Of a DNA stretch of 21,721 nt, positions 7,449 to 15,421 are shown piece after piece. Under the pieces are notes generated by a model, which saw only the letters and a list, made by a program, of their open reading frames with translations, ran no database searches and was not told the DNA's origin. The DNA is taken from NCBI GenBank assembly GCA_022730285.1, contig DZCQ01000001.1, forward strand, positions 113,263 through 134,983. The letters are read 5' to 3'. Made by a program: the position numbers and the translations under genes. Origin of the DNA: Flavobacterium psychrophilum (lineage in GTDB: Bacteria; Bacteroidota; Bacteroidia; Flavobacteriales; Flavobacteriaceae). Each line of letters begins with the position of its first letter. Within the stretch, counting starts at the first letter, position 1.

Positions 7449-8582
7449 CTATTTTAATGAATTTATTCCTTCTTGGTATAATTTTTCATACATAGGAACG
7501 ATTTTGTCTATAGAAAATGTTTTTGCTACTTGTGAAGCTTGTTGCTTAAATTGGTTTAAAATAGTGTCGTCTTCTAGTATTTTTAAAGCATTATTTGCCA
7601 TTTCATCAATATCTCCAACATTGCTTAAATACCCAGATACTCCTTGTATGTTTACTTCAGGAATACCACCAGAGTTACTAGAAATTACAGGAACACACCA
7701 AGCCATGGCTTCCAGTGCAGCAAGCCCAAAACTTTCTGTTTCGGAAGGCAGTAAAAATAAATCTGAAAAGGCTAAAATAGCATCAATTTCATTACTATTC
7801 CCTAAAAAACTCACTTTGTTTTCAATTCCTAATTCTTCACATAATCTTTCGGCTTTTTCTCGTTCAGGACCATCACCAACCATAATTAGTTTGGCAGATA
7901 TTTTTTGTTGTATTCTATAAAAAATTTGAATAATATCTGGAATTCTTTTTACTTTTCTAAAATTGCTAATATGGGTAATGATGCGTTCATTTGGGTTTGC
8001 AATAGCAGAACGATGACAACAATTAGGTTCTTCGTTTTTTGTTTTTTCTAATTCTATGAAATTAGGAACTACATATATTTCTTTTTTAATGTCAAAATAT
8101 TTAATAGTATCTTCTTTTAAGTTTTGAGACACACAAGTTACAATGTCCGATTTATTAATGCTAAAGCAAGCTGCAGAGTTGTAATTTGGGTGACTACCAA
8201 CTAGTGTAATATCTGTACCATGTAGCGTAGTAACCATTGGGATTAAAATACCTTGTTCTTTTAGCATTTGCTTTGCCATGTATCCAGCATAAGCATGTGG
8301 TATTGCATAATGTACGTGCAAAAGGTCTATTTTATGCAGTTTAACCATATCTACCAGTTTGCTAGATAATGCTAGTTCGTATGGCTGGTAATGAAATAGC
8401 GGATATTCTGCTACATTAACCTGATGGTAATGCACGTTTGAATTTAATAATGCAAGCCTAACAGGTTGTTTGTATGTAATAAAGTGTATTTCATGTCCAC
8501 GTCTAGCTAGTTCTAAACCTAATTCGGTTGCTACAACCCCACTACCACCAAAGGTAGGATAACACACAATAGCTATTTTCAT
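7449..8582 (-). CDS. bshA: N-acetyl-alpha-D-glucosaminyl L-malate synthase BshA (bacillithiol biosynthesis)
   Basis: BshA is a cytosolic GT-B retaining glycosyltransferase (family GT4) that joins GlcNAc from UDP-GlcNAc to L-malate, the first step of bacillithiol synthesis. The N-terminus MKIAIVCYPTFGGSGVVATE is characteristic of the family, with the glycine-rich loop at about 12-15. HVHYAIPHAY (89-98), TTLHGTDITLVG (118-129) and VPNFIE are further BshA signatures. The C-terminal nucleotide-sugar site has the EX7E motif in ETESFGLAALEA (Glu283 and Glu291) followed by SNSGGIPEV. The length of 377 aa is standard. The gene starts 12 nt after the stop of the GH3/serine hydrolase gene, so it is probably the last gene of the long minus-strand transcription unit. 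The later pathway genes bshB and bshC are not in the window. Confidence 0.95.
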   Translation of the reverse strand: MKIAIVCYPTFGGSGVVATELGLELARRGHEIHFITYKQPVRLALLNSNVHYHQVNVAEYPLFHYQPYELALSSKLVDMVKLHKIDLLHVHYAIPHAYAGYMAKQMLKEQGILIPMVTTLHGTDITLVGSHPNYNSAACFSINKSDIVTCVSQNLKEDTIKYFDIKKEIYVVPNFIELEKTKNEEPNCCHRSAIANPNERIITHISNFRKVKRIPDIIQIFYRIQQKISAKLIMVGDGPEREKAERLCEELGIENKVSFLGNSNEIDAILAFSDLFLLPSETESFGLAALEAMAWCVPVISSNSGGIPEVNIQGVSGYLSNVGDIDEMANNALKILEDDTILNQFKQQASQVAKTFSIDKIVPMYEKLYQEGINSLK

Positions 8583-8594
8583 TATTTTATTTTT

Positions 8595-11588
8595 TTATTC
8601 TATAATTGCTTCTTGAATAATTTTTTGAATATCTTCACGAATATTTTCTTTAGAAAGTTTGTTTGGAGCAAAACCATCTGGAAAAGTTCTGTTCGATAAG
8701 AATACATATACGATTTCTGTTACAGGATCTGCCCAAGTCATAGTCCCTGTAAAACCGGTGTGTCCAAAACTAGATGCCGATGCTGGAGCTGTTTTTTCTA
8801 ATGGGAATTTGTCAAATCCTAAAGCTCTTCTATTTCCTTCGTTGCAAAAATAACAGGTGTTAAAATCGTTAAATGTTTTTTCCGAAAAATACTGTACTCC
8901 TCCATAATTTCCTTTTTGCATATACATTTGCATCATCTTTGCAACATCTAATGCATTAGAAAATAAACCTGCGTGTCCGCCAATTCCTCCTTGCATTGCA
9001 GCCCCCATATCATGTACATATCCTTGTATTATTTGATGTCTGAAATAGGTGTCGTTTTCCGTAGGTGGTATTTGGTTTTTGTTTATTTTTTGCAAAGGAT
9101 TGTAGGTAGCACTTGTCATTCCCATGCTTTTAAAAAAAGTGTTTTCGGATAATATATCTAAGGTTTTCCCTGTCGCATTTTCTAAATATTCTTTTAATAA
9201 AATAAAGGTAAAATCGCTGTATTTATATTCTTTTTTGTCTAAAAGTTTACTATTAAGAATGGTTTTTATAATGGTATCGTTATAGCTTTTTCTCATGTAC
9301 AAACTATCTGCAACTTGCTGGTTAAATTCGTCACTAAATGTTTTGCTATAATACTTCTCTAAAGGAATTTTATTGGTGTCTAAAGTTGTTTTATAAAAAG
9401 GTATCCAAGCTTGTAGTCTTGCATAATGAGATAAAAAATCTTTTAGTTTGATAGAATCTTTGTCTGTTTTTTTTGCCTGTGGAAGCATTTCTCCCAGAGT
9501 TGTGTTTAGATTAATCTTTTTCTGATCGTATTGTACCATCACGTTAGGCAATGTGCTAATAATTTTAGTTAAAGATGCTAAATCATACACATCGCTATTG
9601 CTAGATTTTATTTCATTTTCGTATGTATGGTACCCGAAGGATTTCTGATATATTACTTTTCCTTTTCTTGCAATTAAAACTTCTGCACCAGGGGTCATTT
9701 TTTCGTTAATTGCTTTATAAACAATCGAGTCAATTTTATGTAAAATAGTAGGATTCATTCCAATATTTTCAGGCACTGAAAAACCAAGTCTGTTTAAAAA
9801 TTTTGTTCTTATTCCTTCACCCTGCAAGAAAGAATCATTAATAGAAACAGGTAGTTTCCCTTTAGATTGAATAGCACCAAAAATTATTTCTGCTGAAACT
9901 TCTTGCGGAATATCACTATTTTGATAAGAAATAATTATTCCTTTAAATGCTGAAAAATCTTTAATTTTTAATAATATATATGGTTTGGTAAAAATATCTA
10001 AAATTACAGTATTGTTTTGGGCAATATTTTGTAAAAAAGCTATTTCTTTTTCCGAAAATTCATATTTTTTCCACCATGTTTTGTCCGAAGCGTGATATCC
10101 AATGATTACTTTATCAAAATTCTTTAATTTTACATTTAAGCTATCTGTATTTTCGTCAAATATTTGAGTAATATTGGTGTATTTTCTTAGACTTGTTAAG
10201 AACACATCACCAGAATCGTCTCCCATTTTTATATAAGCAATTTTGCTTTTAGTTAAATCTTCTATCGGCAAGATAGAATCCTTATTTTGAATTACTGTTA
10301 TTGCATTTTCATACAATTTGTATTGCAAGGCAGTGCTTTTAGATTGATTTAAATCGGTAGTTAAATTTTCTAAATTGATTGGTTTATACTTATTTAAACC
10401 TGCTTTGTATTTATAATGTAGTATTTTTTTTACAGAACTTTCTATTCTGCTATCCGAAATTATAGAGTCTGCATATGCTTTTTTAAATATTTTTATAGCA
10501 GTTGGAACATCTTCTGGAAATAGTAAAACATCATTTCCCGCTAGGAAAGCTTCCAAATCTATTTCTCCGGGTTTTTTAAAATTACTTACGCCTTTCATAT
10601 TTAAAGCATCGGTAAAAATAAGGCCTTTAAAATTTAATTGTTTTTTTAATAAATTTGTAACCACATTATAAGAAATAGACGAAGGATAATTAGCTCTTTC
10701 CTCTAAACTGGGCACATTTAAATGTGCAACCATCACTGATGCTAAGCCTAAATCGAACATTTTTTTATACGGATACAACTCCACATCATTAATTCGTTCC
10801 TTCGAAAAATTAACAGTTGGTAGCCCTAAATGGGAGTCTGTTTCGGTGTCTCCATGTCCTGGAAAATGCTTTCCTGTAGAAAAAACATTCTGATTCTGAA
10901 AGCCTTTCATTAAAGCAACTGCATGCTTGGTTACTTCTTCTTTATTCTCCCCAAAAGATCTATTCCCAATAATTGGATTGTTAGGGTTTGTATTTATATC
11001 TATTACAGGGGCAAAGTTAAACTGAATGCCCATTCTTTTGCTTTCTTTTCCCATCTGTGTGCCTAAGTCTTCTAAGAGTTTTAAGTCTTGAATAGCACCT
11101 AAAGTCATATTCCACGGATATTTGTAAGTAGAATCTAATCGCATGCTAAGTCCCCATTCAGCATCGTTTCCTATGAACAATGGTATTTTAGATTCTGCTT
11201 GGAATCTATTAGTAAGCTTTGCTTGTCTAATTGGCCCACCTTGAAAAAAAATAAGTCCACCAATTTTGTGTTTTATAATTAGAGTGTCTAGCTCTTTAAA
11301 ATGTGTAGCATCTCTATTAGAATAGGCAGCAACCATGAACAATTGCCCTAATTTATCCTCTAACGAGAAGTTATTATAAATGCTATCCACCCATTTTTTT
11401 TCTGATGGAGTATCTGTAAATAAATTAAATCCAATTTTTGAAGGAAGTTTGAATTTTTCAATTTTTGGTTTTGTTTTATTTACAATGTTACTCTCATTTT
11501 CTGTGTGTATGTTTTTAGTACTTGTACATTGAATAACGGTAAGGGTTATAACTATTGCAAAAATGGATATTACTATGTTTTTTTTCAT
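8595..11588 (-). CDS. Lipoprotein fusing a glycoside hydrolase family 3 (beta-N-acetylhexosaminidase-like) domain to a serine hydrolase (beta-lactamase-like) domain
   Basis: This 997-aa exported protein has a lipoprotein-type signal peptide ending in VIQC (Cys21), so it is probably anchored in the periplasm or outer membrane. Residues about 65-400 are a GH3 N-terminal barrel with the NagZ-type signature KHFPGHGDTETDSH (240-253), which carries the His/Asp acid-base pair, and the nucleophile block GLIFTDALNMKGV (Asp327). A GH3 C-terminal-like domain follows at about 425-600. Residues about 615-990 resemble class C beta-lactamases and DD-peptidases: SLTK (Ser672-Lys675), YSD (790-792) and HTG (943-945) match the SxxK, YxN and KTG motifs. 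The combination suggests removal of GlcNAc from muropeptides plus cleavage of a peptide, D-amino acid or ester bond; the second activity is inferred. The gene follows an unknown gene by 10 nt and precedes bshA by 12 nt. Confidence 0.92.
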   Translation of the reverse strand: MKKNIVISIFAIVITLTVIQCTSTKNIHTENESNIVNKTKPKIEKFKLPSKIGFNLFTDTPSEKKWVDSIYNNFSLEDKLGQLFMVAAYSNRDATHFKELDTLIIKHKIGGLIFFQGGPIRQAKLTNRFQAESKIPLFIGNDAEWGLSMRLDSTYKYPWNMTLGAIQDLKLLEDLGTQMGKESKRMGIQFNFAPVIDINTNPNNPIIGNRSFGENKEEVTKHAVALMKGFQNQNVFSTGKHFPGHGDTETDSHLGLPTVNFSKERINDVELYPYKKMFDLGLASVMVAHLNVPSLEERANYPSSISYNVVTNLLKKQLNFKGLIFTDALNMKGVSNFKKPGEIDLEAFLAGNDVLLFPEDVPTAIKIFKKAYADSIISDSRIESSVKKILHYKYKAGLNKYKPINLENLTTDLNQSKSTALQYKLYENAITVIQNKDSILPIEDLTKSKIAYIKMGDDSGDVFLTSLRKYTNITQIFDENTDSLNVKLKNFDKVIIGYHASDKTWWKKYEFSEKEIAFLQNIAQNNTVILDIFTKPYILLKIKDFSAFKGIIISYQNSDIPQEVSAEIIFGAIQSKGKLPVSINDSFLQGEGIRTKFLNRLGFSVPENIGMNPTILHKIDSIVYKAINEKMTPGAEVLIARKGKVIYQKSFGYHTYENEIKSSNSDVYDLASLTKIISTLPNVMVQYDQKKINLNTTLGEMLPQAKKTDKDSIKLKDFLSHYARLQAWIPFYKTTLDTNKIPLEKYYSKTFSDEFNQQVADSLYMRKSYNDTIIKTILNSKLLDKKEYKYSDFTFILLKEYLENATGKTLDILSENTFFKSMGMTSATYNPLQKINKNQIPPTENDTYFRHQIIQGYVHDMGAAMQGGIGGHAGLFSNALDVAKMMQMYMQKGNYGGVQYFSEKTFNDFNTCYFCNEGNRRALGFDKFPLEKTAPASASSFGHTGFTGTMTWADPVTEIVYVFLSNRTFPDGFAPNKLSKENIREDIQKIIQEAIIE

Positions 11589-11598
11589 TTGTTTTTAG

Positions 11599-12081
11599 TT
11601 AAAAAAAACGACTATGCCAGCTATCTTCTGCGTGTACTTCCCAGGAATCGTTAAATTCCTGAATAGTATTGATTAGATTATTAAACACAATGGTATTTGC
11701 AGTTACCGCTTTGTCTTTTGCCATTTTTTTAAATTCTATTAGACTTTTATAAGCAATAAACTCTCCGTTTTTGAAAGTTACATTCATTTTGTCTAGCAAA
11801 TCTATTTGGTATTTTTGTTCTAAACTTTGTATAAAAACAACCGATGCGTCTATAGAACATCCAGATACAGAGTGCGTTGTTGTATTTACAGCAAATATAA
11901 TAAATCTGTTGTATTTTACTAAAAAAGAAGCTTCTAAGTTGGTTCCATGAGCACTCCAATCTTCTATAAAATTTTTAGTTTCCGCTTCAATTTCGGCTAC
12001 TTCTACGTCGGATAGCTTTCTGTTAGATTGATAAATCCAGATTCTAGACTCTTCAGGCAAATTTTCAAATGGAATGTACAT
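11599..12081 (-). CDS. Conserved Bacteroidota protein of unknown function (160 aa)
   Basis: I recognise this as a small conserved protein of Bacteroidota, but its function is unknown. As I recall, homologues are sometimes labelled 'ABC transporter ATPase'; that label is not supported here, because there is no Walker A glycine-lysine loop, no signature LSGGQ motif and no Walker B. It has no signal peptide and no membrane segment, so it is probably cytosolic. It opens with MYIPFENLPEESRIWIYQSN and ends with a Trp/His/Arg-rich tail, EDSWHSRFF, which may be a conserved functional end. It starts on the last base of the stop codon of the upstream gene (TAATG arrangement), so the two are translationally coupled. 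The GH3 lipoprotein follows after 10 nt. Confidence 0.85.
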   Translation of the reverse strand: MYIPFENLPEESRIWIYQSNRKLSDVEVAEIEAETKNFIEDWSAHGTNLEASFLVKYNRFIIFAVNTTTHSVSGCSIDASVVFIQSLEQKYQIDLLDKMNVTFKNGEFIAYKSLIEFKKMAKDKAVTANTIVFNNLINTIQEFNDSWEVHAEDSWHSRFF

Positions 12082-12689
12082 TATGGCTTTAGTTTAAGAT
12101 CTGTTATTACTTTAAAAAATTTATAGTCCTTACTTTTTGGATCAAAAAATTCATATTCTGTGTATGCAACAGTTATTGGTGTGTTTTTTTTAATAGATTT
12201 GTCTGTTAGTTTATCGGCATTGTTAAATTGAGTCAAATACAATAAATTGTGTATTCTGCCTTGATTGTCTTTTATTTTAATAGTAATAAATTCATTTTGT
12301 ATTTGTTCTATAAAAGTTCCTTCAATTTCTGAATTGGTAGTAACTACTTCTTTTTCTTGAGAAGATGCTTTACCTAATGCTATAATAATATCAGGGCAAT
12401 AATTCATCATTTTTATGCCAATTTTTTCGCCTATTCGTTGCATTTCAGTACTGTTTCCAATATCTATTTGGTCTTCTGGGCTAAGTTCATTTTTATGATT
12501 TGTGTAGCTTTCTAGCATACAAAATCCAAGTTCTGTTTGCACTTTTGCGACATCGGTTTGTGTAAAATCTATTTTTTTAGTTTGTGCACAACTACAAGTT
12601 TCTTTTGCAATAATTTCTAATGCGTTTTGTGCTTTGGTAGCAACAGTAAAAAATAAGATTGCTAATAGTAGGATATTATTTTTTTTCAT
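12081..12689 (-). CDS. Exported protein of unknown function with four conserved-looking cysteines (202 aa)
   Basis: No known family is recognised. The N-terminus is a clear Sec signal peptide (positive MKKNN, hydrophobic ILLLAILFFTVAT, likely cleavage after Ala20 before Gln21). The mature part begins with a cysteine-containing helical region: Cys32, Cys34 (CSC), Cys57 and Cys98. Such spacing could hold two disulfides in the periplasm or a metal, but this is inference. Residues about 125-202 look like a beta-rich domain (IEGTFIEQIQNEFITIKI, then IHNLLYLTQF and NTPITVAYTEYEFF), perhaps a small barrel. It is 2 nt downstream of the CCG Fe-S protein gene and overlaps the next gene by one base, which ties it to this transcription unit. 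Confidence 0.85.
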   Translation of the reverse strand: MKKNNILLLAILFFTVATKAQNALEIIAKETCSCAQTKKIDFTQTDVAKVQTELGFCMLESYTNHKNELSPEDQIDIGNSTEMQRIGEKIGIKMMNYCPDIIIALGKASSQEKEVVTTNSEIEGTFIEQIQNEFITIKIKDNQGRIHNLLYLTQFNNADKLTDKSIKKNTPITVAYTEYEFFDPKSKDYKFFKVITDLKLKP

Positions 12690-12691
12690 GA

Positions 12692-13483
12692 TTATAAATC
12701 TTTTGCATTTGCTATTAATTCTGCTATGTCAAGTACTTTAACTACGGATTCTTTTTCTTTTGTTTTAATACCATCGGTTAGCATTGTGTTGCAAAAAGGA
12801 CAGCCTGTTGCTATAATGGAAGCCTCTGTTTCTAAGGCATCTTCTGTACGTTCTATATTTATTTCTTTCTTTCCAGGTTCGGCATCTTTAAACATTTGAG
12901 CACCACCAGCACCACAGCATAGTCCATTTGCTTTAGAGCGTTTCATTTCTAGAAGTTCGGCATCTAACTTTTGGATAAGTTCTCTTGGAGCTTCGTATAT
13001 TTTATTTGCTCTACCAAGATAACATGGGTCATGAAAAGTTATTTTTTTTCCTTTAAATTCTCCTCCTTCTATGGTTAGCCTGTTGCTATCTAAAAGCGAT
13101 TTTAAAAATTCGGTGTGGTGTACAACTTCATAGTTACCACCTAATTCTGGATATTCATTTTTGAGTGTATTGAAGCAGTGTGGACAGGCTGTAACTATTT
13201 TTTTTGCTTCGTATGCGTTTAATACTTCTATATTCATCATGGCCTGCATTTGAAATAGAAATTCGTTTCCTGCTCTTTTTGCAGGATCGCCTGTGCAACT
13301 TTCTTCGGTTCCAAGTACGGCAAATTCAACTTTGGCATTGTTTAATATTTTTACAAATGCTTTGGTTATTTTTTTTGCTCTATCATCAAAACTGCCTGCA
13401 CAGCCTACCCAAAATAATACTTCTGGTTGTTTGCCTTGAGCAAGCATTTCTGCCATGGTTGGTACAATAATATTTTCTGCCAT
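12692..13483 (-). CDS. CCG-domain (Fe-S)-binding protein, heterodisulfide reductase subunit B/D-like
   Basis: This 263-aa soluble protein has two tandem CCG (cysteine-rich) domains, as in HdrB/HdrD, GlpC and LutA. The second is canonical: Cys154, then CCG at 189-191, then CPFC at 228-231, which can bind the noncubane 4Fe-4S cluster found in HdrB/D. The first is a variant: Cys28, Ser62-Cys63 in place of the Cys pair, and CPHC at 100-103. There is no signal peptide and no membrane segment. The likely role is to take electrons from, or pass them to, the membrane-bound 4Fe-4S protein encoded upstream at 14073-15401, reducing or oxidising a substrate that is not known. A disulfide-type substrate would match the Hdr family; lactate or glycolate oxidation modules use the same domain, so this is not certain. 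Confidence 0.9.
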   Translation of the reverse strand: MAENIIVPTMAEMLAQGKQPEVLFWVGCAGSFDDRAKKITKAFVKILNNAKVEFAVLGTEESCTGDPAKRAGNEFLFQMQAMMNIEVLNAYEAKKIVTACPHCFNTLKNEYPELGGNYEVVHHTEFLKSLLDSNRLTIEGGEFKGKKITFHDPCYLGRANKIYEAPRELIQKLDAELLEMKRSKANGLCCGAGGAQMFKDAEPGKKEINIERTEDALETEASIIATGCPFCNTMLTDGIKTKEKESVVKVLDIAELIANAKDL

Positions 13484-13515
13484 ATTGTTATTTTTTAGTT
13501 TGTGCTTGTTTGGAA

Positions 13516-13959
13516 TTAGTGCTTTCCGTCATCAAAAACTTGAATGGTTACTTCTTTTTCTATTAGGTCTGTAAATTTTCCTCTATAGCGAGTAGCTTTT
13601 ACTAAATGGTTATCTATCCAATGGTAATTTCCTCCTCTTGGTTTTCCGAAAAGAATTCCGTGGTATTTAAAGCCGTGTTTTTTAAGCCAAATTTCGGTAT
13701 ATTCTCGGTGTGCTTCGGTGCGAGAGGTAAAAAAGAATATTATGTGTCCTTCGTCGTACCATTTATTTAATGTTGCTAGTGCGTCTGGATATACTGCTGC
13801 AGTGAGCATTCGTTCTGGTTCTTCGTTTGGAATGTCATCACATACGGTTCCATCTATGTCTATTAGGTAGTTTTTTACTCCTTCGGGTAATATTGGGCTA
13901 ATGGCTTGTCCGTTTTCGGTGGTTGCTAATAGTTGTTTTTCAATGTTGGTTATATCCAT
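13516..13959 (-). CDS. HAD-superfamily hydrolase-like protein (147 aa)
   Basis: The protein has HAD motif I, IDIDGTVCDD (about 33-42, with Asp34 and Asp36 as nucleophile and acid candidates), and motif II, FFFTSRTEAH (75-84). Lys106 in FGKPRGGNYHW may be motif III; motif IV is not clear (Asp116 in WIDNH is a candidate). It has no signal peptide. It is probably a small phosphatase, but its substrate is unknown, and database names such as 'phosphoheptose isomerase' for similar proteins should be viewed with doubt because the sequence is HAD-like. The ATG at 13959 (MDITNIEKQ) is chosen; the frame stays open to an ATG at 14022, but those 21 extra codons (MFRKLHKRIS...) fall largely in the palindromic repeat and are unlikely to be translated. 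It lies between the two Fe-S protein genes of the probable electron-transfer pair. Confidence 0.82.
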   Translation of the reverse strand: MDITNIEKQLLATTENGQAISPILPEGVKNYLIDIDGTVCDDIPNEEPERMLTAAVYPDALATLNKWYDEGHIIFFFTSRTEAHREYTEIWLKKHGFKYHGILFGKPRGGNYHWIDNHLVKATRYRGKFTDLIEKEVTIQVFDDGKH

Positions 13960-13975
13960 GTTGTTTAGGTTTAGT

Positions 13976-14061
13976 TGCGTGAGGGATAGTAGCGATATCC
14001 TTTTGTGTAGCTTGCGGAACAAAAGATTTAGCGAATAGCCCGACCCGTAAGGGACACGCTC
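13976..14061 (-). repeat. Interspersed palindromic intergenic repeat, copy B (first copy at 3241-3336)
   Basis: This 86-bp element is the inverted-orientation partner of 3241-3336. It fills most of the 113-bp gap between the membrane 4Fe-4S gene (stop at 14073) and the HAD gene (start at 13959). Read on the minus strand, it begins 11 nt beyond the stop codon. It keeps the same three hairpins as copy A: CCC-TTAC-GGG, the TTTTGT/ACAAAA stem, and GGATA ... TATCC. The first hairpin is shorter than in copy A but still pairs, because the 8-nt gap removes the original left arm and a new pairing replaces it. Because it sits inside a probable transcript it must either be read through or act in mRNA processing, attenuation or stability. 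Confidence 0.8.
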
Positions 14062-14072
14062 AAATTTATATG

Positions 14073-15401
14073 TTAAATTTCATTTTTCCAGTTTAGTCTA
14101 TCTTGTTGGTTGTACTGCCATGGAGCTCCATTATTTTCTATATTTGCCATCATGGCGTTTAGAGATTGTGGGGCGGCACTTTGTTCCATTACTAAATATC
14201 TACGCATGTCTAGTATTATGGAAAGGGGGCTAATATTTACGGGGCATTCTTCCACACAGGCATTACAAGAGGTACATGCCCATAGTTCTTCGGGGGTAAT
14301 GTAGGTGTTTAAAAGAGTTTTGTTGTCTGGCACAAATATTCCTTTGTTTTGCTCGATGTTGTTTCCTACTTCGGTTAGTCTGTCCCTGGTGTCCATCATT
14401 ATTTTTCTTGGGGATAGTTTTTTTCCAGTTTGGTTTGCTGGACATGCAGAGGTACATCTGCCACATTCGGTGCAGGTGTAGGCATTTAGAAGTTGCACCC
14501 AGTTTAAATCTTGTACGTCTGCGGCTCCAAATTTGCTTGGGTTGCTGTCTTCTGATGTTGTGGGAGTTGCAAATGGATCAGCAGTTGGATCCATCATTAG
14601 TTTTACTTCTTTTGTTACATTCTCTAGGTTGTCAAATTGTCCTTCTGGGTTTAAGTTTGCAAAATAGGTGTTTGGAAATGCTAGTAATATGTGTAAATGT
14701 TTTGAGAAATATAAATAGTTTAAAAATAAAAGTATCCCAATAATATGTAGCCACCATGCTGCTCGTTCTAGTAGCAACACTACCCCTTCGGACATTCCAT
14801 TAAATAGAGGTTCGATGTATTGGGAAATAGGGAAGGCTCCTGCTTGTTGATAATGTGGTACATGGTGTGTTTGTAGCCATAAATCGGCTGCATTCATTAG
14901 TAGAAACAGCGACATTAGAACTACTTCAAAATATAAGATGATGTTGGCGTCTGATTTTGGCCAGCCATTTAAATCGGAAGAGATAAATCTTTTTAGTTTT
15001 AGTATATTTCTTCTTGTCCAGAATATTATTACAGAAATTAATACAAGAAAGGCTAATATTTCGAAAGTACCGATTAGGAAATTATAGAATTTCCCTAAAA
15101 AAGCAAATATTCTATGGGTTCCAAATAGGCCGTCTATTATTATTTCAAGAACTTCGATATTTATGATTATAAATCCTACATATACAATAATGTGCAAAAC
15201 TCCCATTACTGGTCTATTAACCATTTTGGACTGTCCAAGAGCTATTCTTATCATGTTTTTCCATCGTAATGATGAATTGTTTGTTCTATTTACGGCTTTT
15301 CCCAGTTTTATATTCCGTATTATTTTTTTTACATTTATTGCAAAATAGCCTATTCCGATGGACAATAGTATTAAAAATAAAATATTATCTAAGTATTGCA
15401 T
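14073..15401 (-). CDS. Membrane-anchored 4Fe-4S dicluster protein, heterodisulfide reductase C/E-like (fused b-type cytochrome-like and ferredoxin domains)
   Basis: The N-terminal half has about five membrane segments (roughly 6-23, 65-85, 111-128, 153-175, 214-232) and resembles HdrE/NarI-type cytochrome b subunits. His70, His219 and His235 or His237 (WLHIIGILLFLNYLYFSKHL) are candidate heme ligands. The C-terminal half has two 4Fe-4S motifs: CTECGRCTSACP (Cys310, 313, 316, 320) and CTSCNACVEECP (Cys376, 379, 382, 386), as in HdrC. It thus looks like an HdrE-HdrC fusion that moves electrons between the quinone pool and cytosolic clusters. The expected catalytic partner is the CCG protein at 12692-13483, two genes downstream. 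The natural substrate is unknown. The gene follows the MlaD-like gene by 20 nt, in an otherwise envelope-directed gene string. Confidence 0.9.
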   Translation of the reverse strand: MQYLDNILFLILLSIGIGYFAINVKKIIRNIKLGKAVNRTNNSSLRWKNMIRIALGQSKMVNRPVMGVLHIIVYVGFIIINIEVLEIIIDGLFGTHRIFAFLGKFYNFLIGTFEILAFLVLISVIIFWTRRNILKLKRFISSDLNGWPKSDANIILYFEVVLMSLFLLMNAADLWLQTHHVPHYQQAGAFPISQYIEPLFNGMSEGVVLLLERAAWWLHIIGILLFLNYLYFSKHLHILLAFPNTYFANLNPEGQFDNLENVTKEVKLMMDPTADPFATPTTSEDSNPSKFGAADVQDLNWVQLLNAYTCTECGRCTSACPANQTGKKLSPRKIMMDTRDRLTEVGNNIEQNKGIFVPDNKTLLNTYITPEELWACTSCNACVEECPVNISPLSIILDMRRYLVMEQSAAPQSLNAMMANIENNGAPWQYNQQDRLNWKNEI

Positions 15402-15421
15402 ATAATTTTAGTTGAGAATTG

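Noticed and set aside
7504..7920. 138-codon open frame on the plus strand
   Set aside because: Antisense to bshA over its conserved C-terminal domain; no family resemblance and no promoter or start context.
13204..13470. 88-codon open frame on the plus strand
   Set aside because: Antisense to the N-terminal CCG domain; composition is typical of a shadow frame.
14408..14743. 111-codon open frame on the plus strand
   Set aside because: Antisense to the 4Fe-4S protein; the Leu/Cys-rich translation is what a reversed Fe-S gene gives.
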